The position numbers and the translations under genes are program-made. Positions 46,001 to 56,602 of a DNA stretch of 64,000 nucleotides are shown one piece after another. The notes under the pieces were generated by a model, which saw nothing but the letters and a program-made list of their open reading frames with translations, was not told the DNA's origin and searched no databases. The stretch covers positions 32,059,001-32,123,000 of the forward strand of contig NC_091972.1 in assembly GCF_036711975.1 (NCBI RefSeq), read 5' to 3'. The DNA is from Onthophagus taurus. Lineage: Eukaryota > Arthropoda > Insecta > Coleoptera > Scarabaeidae. Position 1 is the stretch's first letter; the number at the start of each line of letters is the position of its first letter.

Positions 46001-47912
46001 CCGTTAAAAACAAAAGCCTCCTGGAACAGTTACTAATAGATATTCCAGAAAATATTCAACCCAGTTCAACAAGTCCTGCGGCGAGATCCGTACGGACACG
46101 AGCATCCTCTAAAATGAACAGTCCCGAACTCAGCTCCCCGGTCCTAACAAACAAGCAAAACACCAGAGCGCCTCCGACAACCAAACGGAAACGACAAGAA
46201 TCCGACAGTTCTAATAACAGCATCGAGGAATCGCGGACCAAAAAACAACGGAAATGTTCTGAAAACACCAATGAACTTATCAAAGCTTGTATCGGCATCG
46301 ATCCGCCCACAAAAACCACTGTCAACAACAGTATCTCCAAGAAGAAATCGGAAGAAAGTTCGGACAGCGACGAACCGCTCATAGAATACGCGGGGAAAAT
46401 GCGGAAAAACCAAGCGAACGTTAGTTCGACTAACACGGCGGGAGGCAATACCGGAAGTGGCGTGCAGAGAAAGATGAAACCGCTAGCGAATAGTGTGGGC
46501 GGGGCGGTTGTGGGTAACGCGATACTGAACAATAAAACGGTGCCAGTAAATACTAGACGGTCCATTCGTGCTCAACCGGCGCTTAACACACGCAGCAAAG
46601 GTGATAAAAGCCAACCAGACGCGGAGATGTTAAGAAGGAAAACAAGAAGTGCTGGTGAGTAATCAATATTTAATATGGTATACTCTATTTTTTAATTCGG
46701 AGAAGTAAAATGAAAACGCTCGATCACGTTTACGCAGTGTAATTTTTCTCTTTTGCGTCTGAAGACGCATTGCTAAACCCGAAACTTTCTGCTTCTAGGT
46801 CTAGTGTTAGTTTTAGTTTTACACTATCACTAGAACTAGAATCATTCGGATTTAGCCCTCTTGAGAGACATGCGGATAAATCCGAATGTTTCTAGTTCTC
46901 GATTTAGCGTCAGTTCTAGCGGCAGGTAGCGCTAGTTAGCATAAGATATTACTATGTAGTATATTTTTATTGAACTAAAACTAGAACTAACACAAGACCT
47001 AGAACTAGAATCATTCGGGTTTAGCCGTCTTGAGAGACGTGCGGCTAAATCCGAATGTTTCTAATTCTAAGTCTCGTGTTAATTCTAGTTTTACACTAGA
47101 ACTAACACAAGACCTAGAACTAGAATCATTCGAGTTTAGCCGTCTTGAGAGACGTGCGGATAAATCCGAATGTTTCTAGTTCTCGATTTAGTGTCAGTTC
47201 TAGCGGCAGGTAGCGCTAGTTAGCATAAGATATTACTATGTAGTATATTTTTATTGAACTAAAACTAGAATTAACACAAGACCTAGAACTAGAATCATTC
47301 GGGTTTAGCCGTCGTGAGAGACGCGCGGCTAAACCCGAAACTTTCTAGTTCTAGGTCTAGCGTTAGTTCTAGATTTACACTAACACTGTTACTAAAACTA
47401 ACACTACACCTAGAACTAGAAACATTCGGATTTAGCCGCCTTGAGAGACGTGCGGCTAAATCCGAATGTTTCTAGTTCTAGGTCTAGTGTTAGTTCTAGT
47501 TTCACATTAGCACTATCACTAGAACTACCACAAGACCTACAACTAGAATCATTCGGGTTTAGCCGTCTTGAGAGACGTGCGGCTAAACCCGAATGTTTCT
47601 AGTTCTAGGTCTAGTGTTAGTTCTAGTGGCAGGTAGCGCTAGTTAGCATAAGATATTACTCGACAACATATCGAATTTTCCTAGTGTAATTTTGGCTTCA
47701 AACTGACCAATAGCAACCCTTCTTTTTGTCGCTTCAATTTGAAAAGACTCCTCCGAATTAAAAAATAGAGTATAAAATGATATATAATTCTTAATATATT
47801 ATTATTATATTCAATATAATTCGTATTTAATTAGTGATGTGTATAAATGATGTGTAATATATTAATTTCAGTATCAGAAGGTGAAGGTAAACGAAGAAAA
47901 GACGTTAAGTGA
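43011..47912 (+). CDS. Ncoa6: Nuclear receptor coactivator 6 (NCOA6) orthologue
   Basis: A nuclear coactivator; in flies and vertebrates NCOA6 is a subunit of the Trr/KMT2C-D histone H3K4 methyltransferase complex. Exons 43011-43356, 43421-46654 and 47872-47912 join in frame (GT-AG introns of 64 and 1,217 bp), giving 1,206 residues. The N-terminal domain (about 18-115) contains KVRKLEPWNSVRVTLSIPRE and LRALGILSVQVEGD, nearly as in human NCOA6. A nuclear-receptor box TSPLLVNLLQ (LXXLL at 231-235) is conserved, and a second LEQLL lies at 983-987. The middle is proline/glutamine-rich and disordered; the C-terminal half is basic/acidic with many KKRR-type nuclear signals. The C terminus RKTRSAVSEGEGKRRKDVK is split by the last intron. 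The start ATG directly follows an acceptor, so the 5' UTR is spliced. The long second exon is unusual but open throughout. Confidence 0.93.
46681..47772. mobile_element. 1.1-kb TIR element inside the last NCOA6 intron, carrying a hairpin array
   Basis: The left end TACTCTATTTTTTAATTCGG and the inverted right end are identical over 22 bp and match 25 of 26. TA duplications flank them at 46679-46680 and 47773-47774. The interior has no transposase; it consists of six long hairpins and direct repeats (separate entry). The element makes up almost all of the 1,217-bp intron. It is a non-autonomous DNA transposon, probably Tc1/mariner-mobilised judging by TA. Confidence 0.85.
46771..47662. repeat. 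Array of six near-identical palindromic hairpins
   Basis: Hairpin cores lie at 46843-46888, 47012-47057, 47128-47172, 47296-47339, 47423-47468 and 47550-47595. Each core has the form CATTCGGGTTTAGCCGTC, TTGAGA, then GACGTGCGGCTAAACCCGAA, and is flanked by arms built of CTAGAACTAG / CTAGTTCTAG and ACTAACAC / GTGTTAGT. The full stem reaches about 45 bp. A 284-bp direct repeat (marker GCGCTAGTTAGCATAAGATA at 46929 and 47213, partial third copy at 47636) shows that segments holding hairpins were duplicated. Arms of any hairpin can pair with those of any other. Confidence 0.9.
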
Positions 47913-48386
47913 CAGTGCCCAGAGGGCTGCAGCAGTTGTAGTCTATGTCCCGGGGCGGAAGAAACGTCGCCAACGGTGTCAGGGGGCACGACTGATCTGC
48001 TGCAGTCCCTATACGTAACGAGTACCGAAGTGCAGCCTTGAATACTCCGGCGGAAAAAACAGTATACAGTAGTACAAAACCTTCCGCTGACATTGTATAG
48101 AATGTGATATACCCTGTACATAGTTAGGTAATTGTACATAGTTGTGTTGCGTCCCCAGACGCCGAATGTGAGCGAGAGAAAACGAGAGAAATAAATAAAC
48201 ACAGAAAAAAATAATCTAATAATTAACAAAAAAAATTATGATTACGAATCATATACATACGAGCAGAAAAATTTAAATAAGGAAGACGATTTTTTGTATA
48301 CAGACGAAGAGGGTATGTGTATGTGTATATATAAATTTAGTGAGCGCGCGCCAACACCGCCCTATACAAAATAAAAAATAAATAAA
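47913..48386 (+). other. NCOA6 3' UTR with several poly(A) signals
   Basis: AT-rich sequence after the TGA at 47910-47912, with AATAAA at 48190, 48370 and 48381. Which of these is used cannot be told from sequence. Confidence 0.6.
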
Positions 48387-48499
48387 ATGCAAAAATTCTT
48401 ATACGAAATATGGATCCTTATGTATACACATTGACATAAACATTAAAGAGAAAAAAAAAACGAGGAAAACAAAAATAAAATATACTTTTACTATTTGCA

Positions 48500-50990
48500 T
48501 TTTCCGTGGATGAACATTTAATAATTATTTTATTTCTATGTATATTTTTTATAATTATCGTGAAGTTGTTGACATATTGTTTATGTTGTAGCTTAGTTTT
48601 CTTTTTTTGTTTTATTTAAAAAAAATGATAAAGCCTTATAGGAATCTTTCTTGTTTCTTTGCGTAAAATGACTTGTAATGTTCTTAATTGTAGAATTGTG
48701 GAAAGGTTGATGAAATATAAACTATATATTGTTAAATAGAAATATCTTAATATATTATGGTTTTCTTCTATTACCACGTATTTGATCTTAGTAAATCCTT
48801 TATATTTCCTCTTTCTTACCATTATCATTTATCAACCCGCCTTTGAGAAGTGCTAGAAATTTTGAAAAATACCTCAAATTTTAAGACTTATGATAGAATC
48901 GTCTTCATTTGTTATAATAAACAAATAATTATTAAAAGAGTGTTGATATCATATAGATTTCTGATTGTTATGAAGAGATCACAAAGAATTGATGCAGTAT
49001 CAAACTACTATAGCCAAAAATAAGTTGAATGAAATAATTTCGATGCCTTTATAGGAAAAAAATATTAAATACTTTATCATTGATTAAATGCCTAATTAAT
49101 CATTCATATTTTTCATTCATAATTGATCATATCATTATGAAAATATATTCATATCAATATTTCGTACTATCAGCAACTATTTCATATCATAATCTAGAAC
49201 AGCAAATAATCTTGCATTATCAATTCGTTAATGAGGATTTTAATTTTATTCTGATACAAATAAAAAGAGACAAATACAGCATCCTTTTATTCCATTTATA
49301 TATCATAGTTTAGCCTGTTGGTCAATTACAAGTATTAATCACATGCGATATTTACTCCTAACATTTTTAATTTCCCAGTTATAATAATCATTTTGATTTG
49401 GATATTTTTTCGTCGCGAGTCCATAATTTAAGTTCATGACAATGCTCGGCCTCATGTTGCGCGACCTGTTAAAAACTATTTGAAAAATAGTGGATGGGAA
49501 GAATTTGAAATAATAGAAGTACCCCTTCTGACTATTATTTGTTTCAAAATTGGCTTGATTCATTTCTGGCCTCAAAGTGGTTTTGGGATAGAATCCACAA
49601 ATTGCCTGAAAGATAGGGAAAAATCGTAGCTTCCGATGGACAATACTTTGAGTAAAATTCTTTGTACCTTTGTCTTAAAATAAACGTTCATTTTTCTACA
49701 ATAATAATAATAATGAAATTATTAACGATTTTACCTCATTTCTATCAAAAGATAGTGCAACTAAAGATATGAAGAATTTGCATTAAGATGGATTAGCTAT
49801 TCAATGAGAAAGGTATTTTACACAATGACTACGAATTAATTGAATGCGAATTTGTGATTATGATCTGAACGAATCGATTGTATTTCTTGGGTTAGCTGAT
49901 CAGGAGATATTAAGGATGGATATAATCACGAAGGTAAAATAAAATTTGTAGTTTTTAATACTTTAGATTCCAGATCTGTTGCATATTATTTTTCAGGGTT
50001 CACTTGAAGAAAATAAGCAAGTATCTTGCGAAATAGAACTATAACAGAATAATGTGGCTTATTGACAATATGACATAAATATTATAAACGGTATGTTACT
50101 ATATAAATTCCGGTTGTTATTTAGCATTTTTAGGTTTACACAAATCTGGGAAGATTATGTTTGTGAATTGACCACCAATCAAAAGTTATTGCGACCAACA
50201 TTAAAGAACAAAGATAAGATTCGAGGGTTTAAGAAGAATTTTAGAAAAAATGATTTATTAAGTAACATCTTTGATAAATTAATAGGTTTTACCCAGATTT
50301 TTAAAGGTAATTGAATTCAATACTATAATAAAAGAATAGTAGTAATAAGAAGAACCCAAACGGTTTTATATTGTTCAATAAAATTCCATTCATCGTTGAA
50401 ATAAATAATTTTTATATTTCAAATAGGATTTTGCCCATCCGGATGGTTGTTTAATTAAATTGATAAAAAATGAAAGCTTTGAGAAGTTTCTTAGTATTTG
50501 ACGAAATGGTGCTTAAACAATATTTACAATAATATATCAAAACGGATAATCTGTAAGGAGTTGAGAACATGTGAACCACAAAGGCACACTTGTAAGTTTT
50601 TGGACTGGTCTCATACTATCAGAAAATCACAGACAAGTCTCCCGAAAATGTTCTACTTGTCTTTTTTTGGAAAAATTAGAAAAATATTCAGCAGCTTCTT
50701 TGTGGACATTTTACCCAATGTTGAAAATTATCTTTGTAATTAAATTTAATGGTTAAGGTAAAGTGTTAAATTTTCCTTCCAATTTTTTTTTTAATATTTA
50801 GGTTGCTCTCATCGTATGAATTGCTGCAACGTGTCGACGTCAAGAACTTACAGTTTTAAAACTTAACGATGTTGAAGATTTCAATTCGGCAACTTATTAA
50901 ATTGAACGAGACTAAAACAGTATCATCAAGAACATTTACAATTATAAACAACGAACTATATTTTCTTAGTTTAATTCAAAAATACGCAGC
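48500..50990. other. Intergenic AT-rich DNA
   Basis: No gene or element recognised; short incidental frames only. Confidence 0.5.
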
Positions 50991-50995
50991 TTTAC

Positions 50996-52950
50996 GGCCT
51001 GCTTGTTTCCGAGAAACAACCACTTTTATAAGGCGGGGTCTGGCTGAAAGTCACATTCTAGGGATCTAGCATATGAACTTGCCATTTTCTGTGCGTTATA
51101 GTATTGTACTAGTTTTGTACCTTAATGTACCGGTGAAAAATAGTTTTGTACCCCAACGGTTTCCGAGAAACAACCCCTTTTATAAGGCGGGGGCTGGCTG
51201 AAAGTTACATTCTAGCGATTTTAGCATACAAATTTGTCGTTTTCTGTGCATTATAGTATTGTACTAGTTTTATATTTTAACGTACCGGTGAAAAAATGTT
51301 TAAATCACCGTGATTTTTTTATAATAAAGAAAGTATACTATACTTTCTTAGTATAATAAGAAAGTTATACATAAGTAATAAAGAAAGACTATTTTGTGAA
51401 ATACGAATAATCATTTGCAGCTTTCCTGAGGTGTACTTACTATTAGGTATAGGTATATTTTAATAATTTATACGGCATAAAATAACCATTGGCAATTTAT
51501 AGCTTCCATATCCCTGCACTGGGTGACTTTTGTAGGCAAGTCGTCGTACTTTTGCCAGCCTGTCGGGCGTTTCGAAAAACAAACAAAATGGCCTATGTTT
51601 TCAGGAGTTTTGCCGCCATAATACCCAATAGCACCCTGTAATATGTAAGTCTTCTCGTTGCAAGTAACACTTTGTGTCAGGATGGATAAACTTAATTGTA
51701 TCCCAGTGAATACCTCAAAGAGAATATATTCTTTGTCAATATTATAACTATTGTTATTCCTCATTCCACATGTACATGTCCCAATTTCGTTATCCGCATA
51801 GGCTATCTCCGAAACTAAAAGAGATAGAAAAAAAGTAGCTTAAATGTCATGGTCTCGTTTTTCGAGAAAACGCTAATGCCGAAAACTGCGAACAGCTATC
51901 GTCTTTTGTTTTCGCCCTATCGGCAAAAATTGGCGAAAACGGCAATCGCAAATATCTGTATATATATGCATGTATTACAATCTGAATTATTTAAGGCCTT
52001 ATCTATATTATTTAAAATACTTTGTGTTGTAATGTTATCAGTAGCGGACAGAAATAATATAGGATTTTGATACTTTATTAAGGTTTTCAAACATGTACAA
52101 CTGTAATAAAAGTAACCGCATTTTGGGAAAAATGGCGCAATTTTTATTAATAATTCAGATATACTACATACTACGTCATATACCATAATGCCGTTGCGAT
52201 ATACCGATTTAACACTAAAGAGAATACGTGATTAAAATGTTACAGCAGCAACGTATTCACTGTAAAGTCTTTGTTCTAAGACTATATGCATTTCTCGTAA
52301 CGCCATTTTTAACAATACCTATAATCAATGAACTAAGTGAAGTATCCGACATGTTTATAATATTTTTAAATGTATCGCTATCAACATAGGAGGTATCAGT
52401 TGGGTCAAGCTGTCAAACCTGCAAGTGTTTTCAAATATGGCTTGGTGATTGTTGTGGCAAAGGTACACTTCCGGTTGGCGAATTTCGCTCAAAAGTTGAT
52501 ACAGATCTATTTTTTTGCTCTAATTGACGTATATAAAATTTGTACAACGTAGTTTGTCGTGTTTTCGAGTTATCCTGCTTACAGACAGACATACAGACCG
52601 ACAGACATAGTTCCAATATTTTCTCTTTGTATAGAGAAAGTAACAAAAATAGCACAATACTATAATGCACAGAAAATGGCAAGTTTGTATGCTATATATT
52701 TGTATGCTGCCTTATAAAAGGGATTGTTTCTCGTAAACCGTTGGGGTACAAAACTTTTTTCACCGGTACATTAAGGTACAAAACTAGTACAATATTTTAG
52801 TTTACTAAAAGGTTTGTTTTTGTCAAAAAATGTCGGGGGCTGACATGTAGGCAGAACCCCATTACAAAAAACGTTATAGTTTAAAAACCGTAGGGGTACA
52901 AAACTTTTCGTTGGTGGTACATTAGGGTACAAAACTAGTACAATACTTTA
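50996..52950. repeat. Fold-back region: tandemly doubled arms in inverted orientation
   Basis: The left arm has two direct copies about 155 bp apart (TTCCGAGAAACAACC at 51007 and 51161, each followed by ATAGTATTGTACTAGTTTT and TACCGGTGAAAAA). The right arm (52655-52950) carries the reverse complement, again twice (GGTACAAAACTAGTACAAT at about 52771 and 52926). About 1.3 kb of other sequence lies between the arms. This is the layout of a fold-back element or of two inverted copies of one repeat. Confidence 0.7.
51468..51764 (-). pseudogene. Ubiquitin-specific-protease-like C-terminal fragment, probably TE-encoded
   Basis: The 98-codon minus-strand frame includes TYILQGAIGYYGGKTPENIG, then HFVCFSKRPTGWQKYDDLPT and a hydrophobic end, QWLFYAV. 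The order Y-x-L-x-G-A-I-x-Y...GH-[FY]-x-x-x-x-R...W-x-x-Y-D-D-L is that of the catalytic-His half of USP-type proteases. I know similar stretches from uncharacterised, multi-copy insect proteins likely encoded by transposons. The Cys-box half is absent. It sits between the inverted arms of the fold-back region. Assignment is tentative. Confidence 0.4.
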
Positions 52951-52989
52951 GCATAAAGTTTTTTTTATTTTTGGGTATGACGGGGGGCT

Positions 52990-53230
52990 GCCTGCATGGA
53001 CCTAAAAAACACGTTTGGAGCTTCCAAATGCTGCATCGTATACTAGCCATTGTTACCGTAGGTCCTCCGCAACACTTTTAGCAAATCATGGAAGCAAAAT
53101 AGAAACCGCTAAGAAAATTATTGGAAATTGTATGAATAAAAATCAGATGACATTAACATCTACAGCACTGCTAGTATCGTCAATAAAGGAAGCCGATCCT
53201 TCTTTCGTCGCCAACTTCGTCTTCATATAA
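52990..53230 (+). pseudogene. Tyrosine recombinase C-terminal fragment (Crypton-like)
   Basis: The frame reads LPNAASYTSHCYRRSSATLL followed by ANHGSKIETAKKIIGN. S-Y-T-x-H-x-x-R-R-x-x-A-T-x-L-x-x-x-G is the His-x-x-Arg box of tyrosine recombinases in the version found in Crypton elements. The upstream first Arg region and the catalytic Tyr context are not legible, and the C-terminal part diverges, so it is a fragment. DIRS/Ngaro recombinases are a less likely alternative. Confidence 0.6.
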
Positions 53231-53759
53231 CAACAAGAAATTGTTACCAGAAATTTGAAACTAGCGAAAATTCATGTTAATAATTGTGACAATGTTGAAG
53301 TTAATATTAGTTTTTCATTTAAATAGAATTGTTGAAGAATTTGTGGATTTTATTTTGATATTTTTGTTAAAAAGTTTCTAGCGGGTGGTAATAGTTATTT
53401 ATGTACCAAATCAGCAAAGTGATGCTTTATCGAACGAGTCTGAGTTTGCTAGTCGAGCGAACGAGGCGAGTACTTTACGTGCCGCTAAATGCAGACTTTA
53501 CTAGACAGTAGCACAAAGTGTTACTTTACTGCCGCAAATGGATGGCATAAAGTATGGTTTTGCTGCCGGTTGGCGATAAAAACTTTTAGAGGTTTAGAGC
53601 TGCAATATATGTACTGAATTAATTCCATTAATAACATTTCTTTCTCATTCTGTTCCAGTTCCATAATAAGATGTAATTTTCTTTGGCATCAAGTTGTTAG
53701 GCTTACTCCTGAAATTATGTTTTTCTAAATTTCCTTTCTTAACCTTTATAACACAGTTA
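53231..53759. other. No gene recognised
   Basis: Contains a less AT-rich stretch at 53380-53600 (TACTTTACGTGCCGC, TTTACTGCCGCAAATGGATG) that may be the end of the preceding recombinase element. No confident boundary. Confidence 0.4.
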
Positions 53760-53872
53760 AAACCTGATGTATTACATCACATTACATTACATAGAATACA
53801 TATCGGGTAGGCGGACCAACCAACCTTGCACCGCGACCCTAAGGATCTATTGTACCCCGATAGATATCGTTA

Positions 53873-55130
53873 TCAAATTTCACCGTGCAGTCCAATGCTC
53901 TTAACGAACATTAATACCTTGCTCGGCGAAAGGTCATTCAGATCTTTTGAGGAGATAAACTGCGACCCAAAAATCGAGAATCTGATACGGTTAACGGCAG
54001 GGCAGTGGCATAAAACATGCTCAACCGTCTCTGCTTCCTCCGCACATAGTCGGCATTCAACATCGTCGGCTAAACCCAACAAGTTGAGGTGTGCTTTTAA
54101 TCGGCAGTGCCCAGTAAAAACATCCATTAGAACTTTTATGCTACTACGGGCAAGTCCTAAAATATTCCCGGGTTTGACAGTGGTGATGTTAATAAACACC
54201 TTAGCATGTCTCATTCCAGGAGAACTGGTCCACAGTAGGCGAAGTCTCTCTTCAGCCCACAGTCCAATCCTATATTTGGCCATCGCAAATGATACACCAA
54301 CTGCTGGTTCCGGCCCCACAAACGCTTCAGCGCTGCCATTTCGTGCTAGCTTATCTGCCGCTTCATTGCCAGCAAGCCCAGAGTGACCCGGGACCCAGAT
54401 CAGAGAGACTCTGTTATCACAACTCAGTGTGTTTAATGTTCTCTTGCAATCATTAACTAGAGCCGACACCGTTTTCACGGCTTGCAGCGCCTGGAGAGCG
54501 GCTTGACTGTCTGAGAAAATTCGTACTGTCATGTTCTTCACCCCTCTTTCAAGAAGGATTTTAGCACCCATGTCAATAGCAAATACTTCCGCCTGGAATA
54601 CAGTACAGTACGTACCCAGGCTGTAAGCTTGCTTAATTCGAGGTGTCTGGCAGTATACTCCTGCTCCTACCCCTTCAGGCGTTTTTGATCCATCTGTGTA
54701 CAAGCAAATGTCTGCCTGAACCAGAGAATTTTCATTTTCGATCCAGGACTGCCGCTCAGGCAGTACAATCTGGTATCGAGCATTAATCACTGATAGTGAT
54801 ACCGCAAAATCTGACGGCATTGATAGCACAGTATCAGTGTTTATAATGTCTTCCGCAGCCCATTGGTAGGACATGTCGGAACAGTTTTGAGCATATTGCT
54901 TTAATCTGTAAATGGTTGTTCTAGCCACTTTCTCTATATGCAAATGCAGAGGACATAGGCCAAGCAGAACCTCCATTGCTAGAATTGACGTTGTGCCTAT
55001 CGCACTAGAGATTACCAATCCAGCTACTCGTTGAATTCGTGAAAGTTTACTGATAACCAGAGCCGCGACGTTGTCGGGCAACTCATTGGTGGCTCGTCGC
55101 CTTACTGTAGAGATTCGGGCCAGTGGCGCC
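53873..55130 (-). CDS. LINE A: RNase H and C-terminal knuckle domain
   Basis: A long open frame, of which this part belongs to the LINE. RNase H starts at QADICLYTDGSKTPEGVGAG (first catalytic Asp). It continues through FQAEVFAIDMGAKILLERG (Glu), RIFSDSQAALQALQAV (Asp) and LIWVPGHSGLAGNEAADKLA (last Asp). A CCHC knuckle follows, CRLCAEEAETVEHVLCHC. RNase H downstream of the reverse transcriptase is typical of I/LOA/R1-group LINEs. The frame is intact from here to its stop, and the sequence is very close to copy B, so the family was active fairly recently. Upstream the frame runs into the foreign insertion. Confidence 0.85.
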
Positions 55131-55310
55131 GACTTTTTAATATTTAAGGGGGGGCAGAACTTTTTCAAATGGTACACCTTATTACAATACAATTGTATTG
55201 TACAATACAATTGTATTGTACAATACAATTGTACACTTTTACAATTTTCCGGGGGGGCTCAAGCCCCGTGCCGCTGACTACGGGGGGGCTGGAGCCCCGC
55301 AGCTCTGCTG
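55123..55310. repeat. Foreign insertion in LINE A with an 18-bp palindromic minisatellite
   Basis: Between ISTVRRRATNEL and KLRQTSVIS of the LINE frame lies GC-rich sequence (GGGGGGGCTCAAGCCCC, GGGGGGGCTGGAGCCCC). Inside it is a minisatellite of the self-complementary 18-mer ACAATACAATTGTATTGT at 55184-55233 (2.8 units). The G7-CTnnAGCCCC palindromes suggest a small fold-back transposon. Confidence 0.7.
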
Positions 55311-55680
55311 ATAACTGAAGTCTGTCGGAGTTTCCTGGTATAGGCTGCTGCTCCGTATGTGATCATAGGTCTAACCACAGTCACATAGAGCCAGTACAGT
55401 CTTTCAGGGGTAAGACCCCAATTTTTTCCACAAAGACTGCGACAAGTCCACAAGGATAGTCTAGCTTTGTGCAAAACTCCCTGCAAATGTCCATTCCATG
55501 ACAGGGTTTTGTCTAGGATTACTCCTAGAAATTTGACTTCCTTTGAGAAAGGAATTTCTTCACCTTGGATAGTTGGGCGGATTAGTCCATCCAACTTTCG
55601 CTTCCTGGTGAAGGGCACAACAATTGTCTTTTGCGGGTTTATTGAGAGGTTCTCTCCCTTACACCAAGCGCAAATGACGC
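55311..55680 (-). pseudogene. LINE A: reverse transcriptase C-terminal portion
   Basis: ICAWCKGENLSINPQKTIVV, then PFSKEVKFLGVILDKTLSWN and TPERLYWLYVTVVRPMITYG match the post-YADD region, nearly identical to copy B. The palm itself is lost to 5' truncation at about 55680. Confidence 0.85.
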
Positions 55681-55719
55681 TTGGTGTAACGCTTGGTGTA
55701 CGCATGAAACCTGATGTAT

Positions 55720-56583
55720 GAAATAAAAGTAAATCTAAGTAAATTATAAAACTCAAGAAAACCTTGCAATTTAGATTAACTCATTAACGTCGTAATAAAG
55801 AATAGGGAGAGCTGTTGAGAATTCCAACATTAAATGAAGTTTTTCAATACAAACTATTATCTATACTATCTTCTTTAAAATGTTTACCATTCCTCTGAAA
55901 ACATCCTGTGTTAGATGGAATATAATGAGTAAATGGGAAAAATTGTCCTAGAAAGAACTGCAAAATTATTTAAAATTCTAAATTAAATCTAAAACCTTGT
56001 GCTTTGTAATGATGAATATACAATAATCTATAGAATCAATGTGTTTCTTTTAAAAATATTTTTGGATATCATATATCATACAATATTAATTTCTTTTATA
56101 TAACAATAACCTTATTACATAAAATTAATGAAAGAAAATTCCAAACAAAATTCTTGTTAATAAATGTTAATTATCCTAATAATTTAAACATTTAATTATT
56201 TATAACGAACTAAACTCACATTTAAATCTAAAAGTAGCAAACTCATTGTTACATAATGGTTGCATGATATTTAATATAATTACACAATAATTTAATGTTT
56301 AACACAATTAGTGTACCTACTTGTTGTATTGTGTACATCTCAGCACAACCCAAAGTTTATTTTAAAATAAAAAGGAAGCTTTTAAGACAGTGAACCCTTC
56401 TTATATTGTATAATAAATTCATCGCTAAATAACAAAGGTAATAATAAAAAAGGTTATTAAATTACACCACTTTTTATAATAAATAATAAACAACTTTTTG
56501 AGGTTAGGTAATCATAACCTCAAATTATAAACTTTTGACTGTTTAAATGCCAGTATTAAATTTTTGTATGTTTTAATTTCTAG
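55720..56583. other. Intergenic AT-rich spacer upstream of the GSS-like gene
   Basis: No frame of note. It ends in TTTTAATTTCTAG at 56583, a plausible splice acceptor for a 5' UTR exon of the next gene; the promoter was not located. Confidence 0.45.
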
Positions 56584-56602
56584 TTTATTTCAAAATTATA
56601 AG

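Larger units (their letters stand above)
53773..55706 (-). mobile_element. LINE copy A (RNase H-bearing), 5'-truncated, 13-bp target duplication
   Basis: Direct repeats AAACCTGATGTAT flank it at 53760-53772 and 55707-55719. The minus-strand 3' end carries a (TGTAATG)-type tail. It covers the end of the reverse transcriptase, RNase H and the C-terminal zinc knuckle, and carries an internal foreign insertion at about 55123-55310. The 5' junction contains a filler in which ACGCTTGGTGT is duplicated. Confidence 0.9.

Noticed and set aside
46056..46565. 169-codon minus-strand frame, and others opposite NCOA6 (43441-43740, 44739-45125)
   Set aside because: Antisense shadows of the intact NCOA6 exon; no start context, splice sites or recognisable domain.
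46771..47662. Regularly spaced hairpin repeats considered as a CRISPR array
   Set aside because: The repeats are 45-bp palindromes with homologous, not unique, spacers, inside an insect intron between transposon TIRs.
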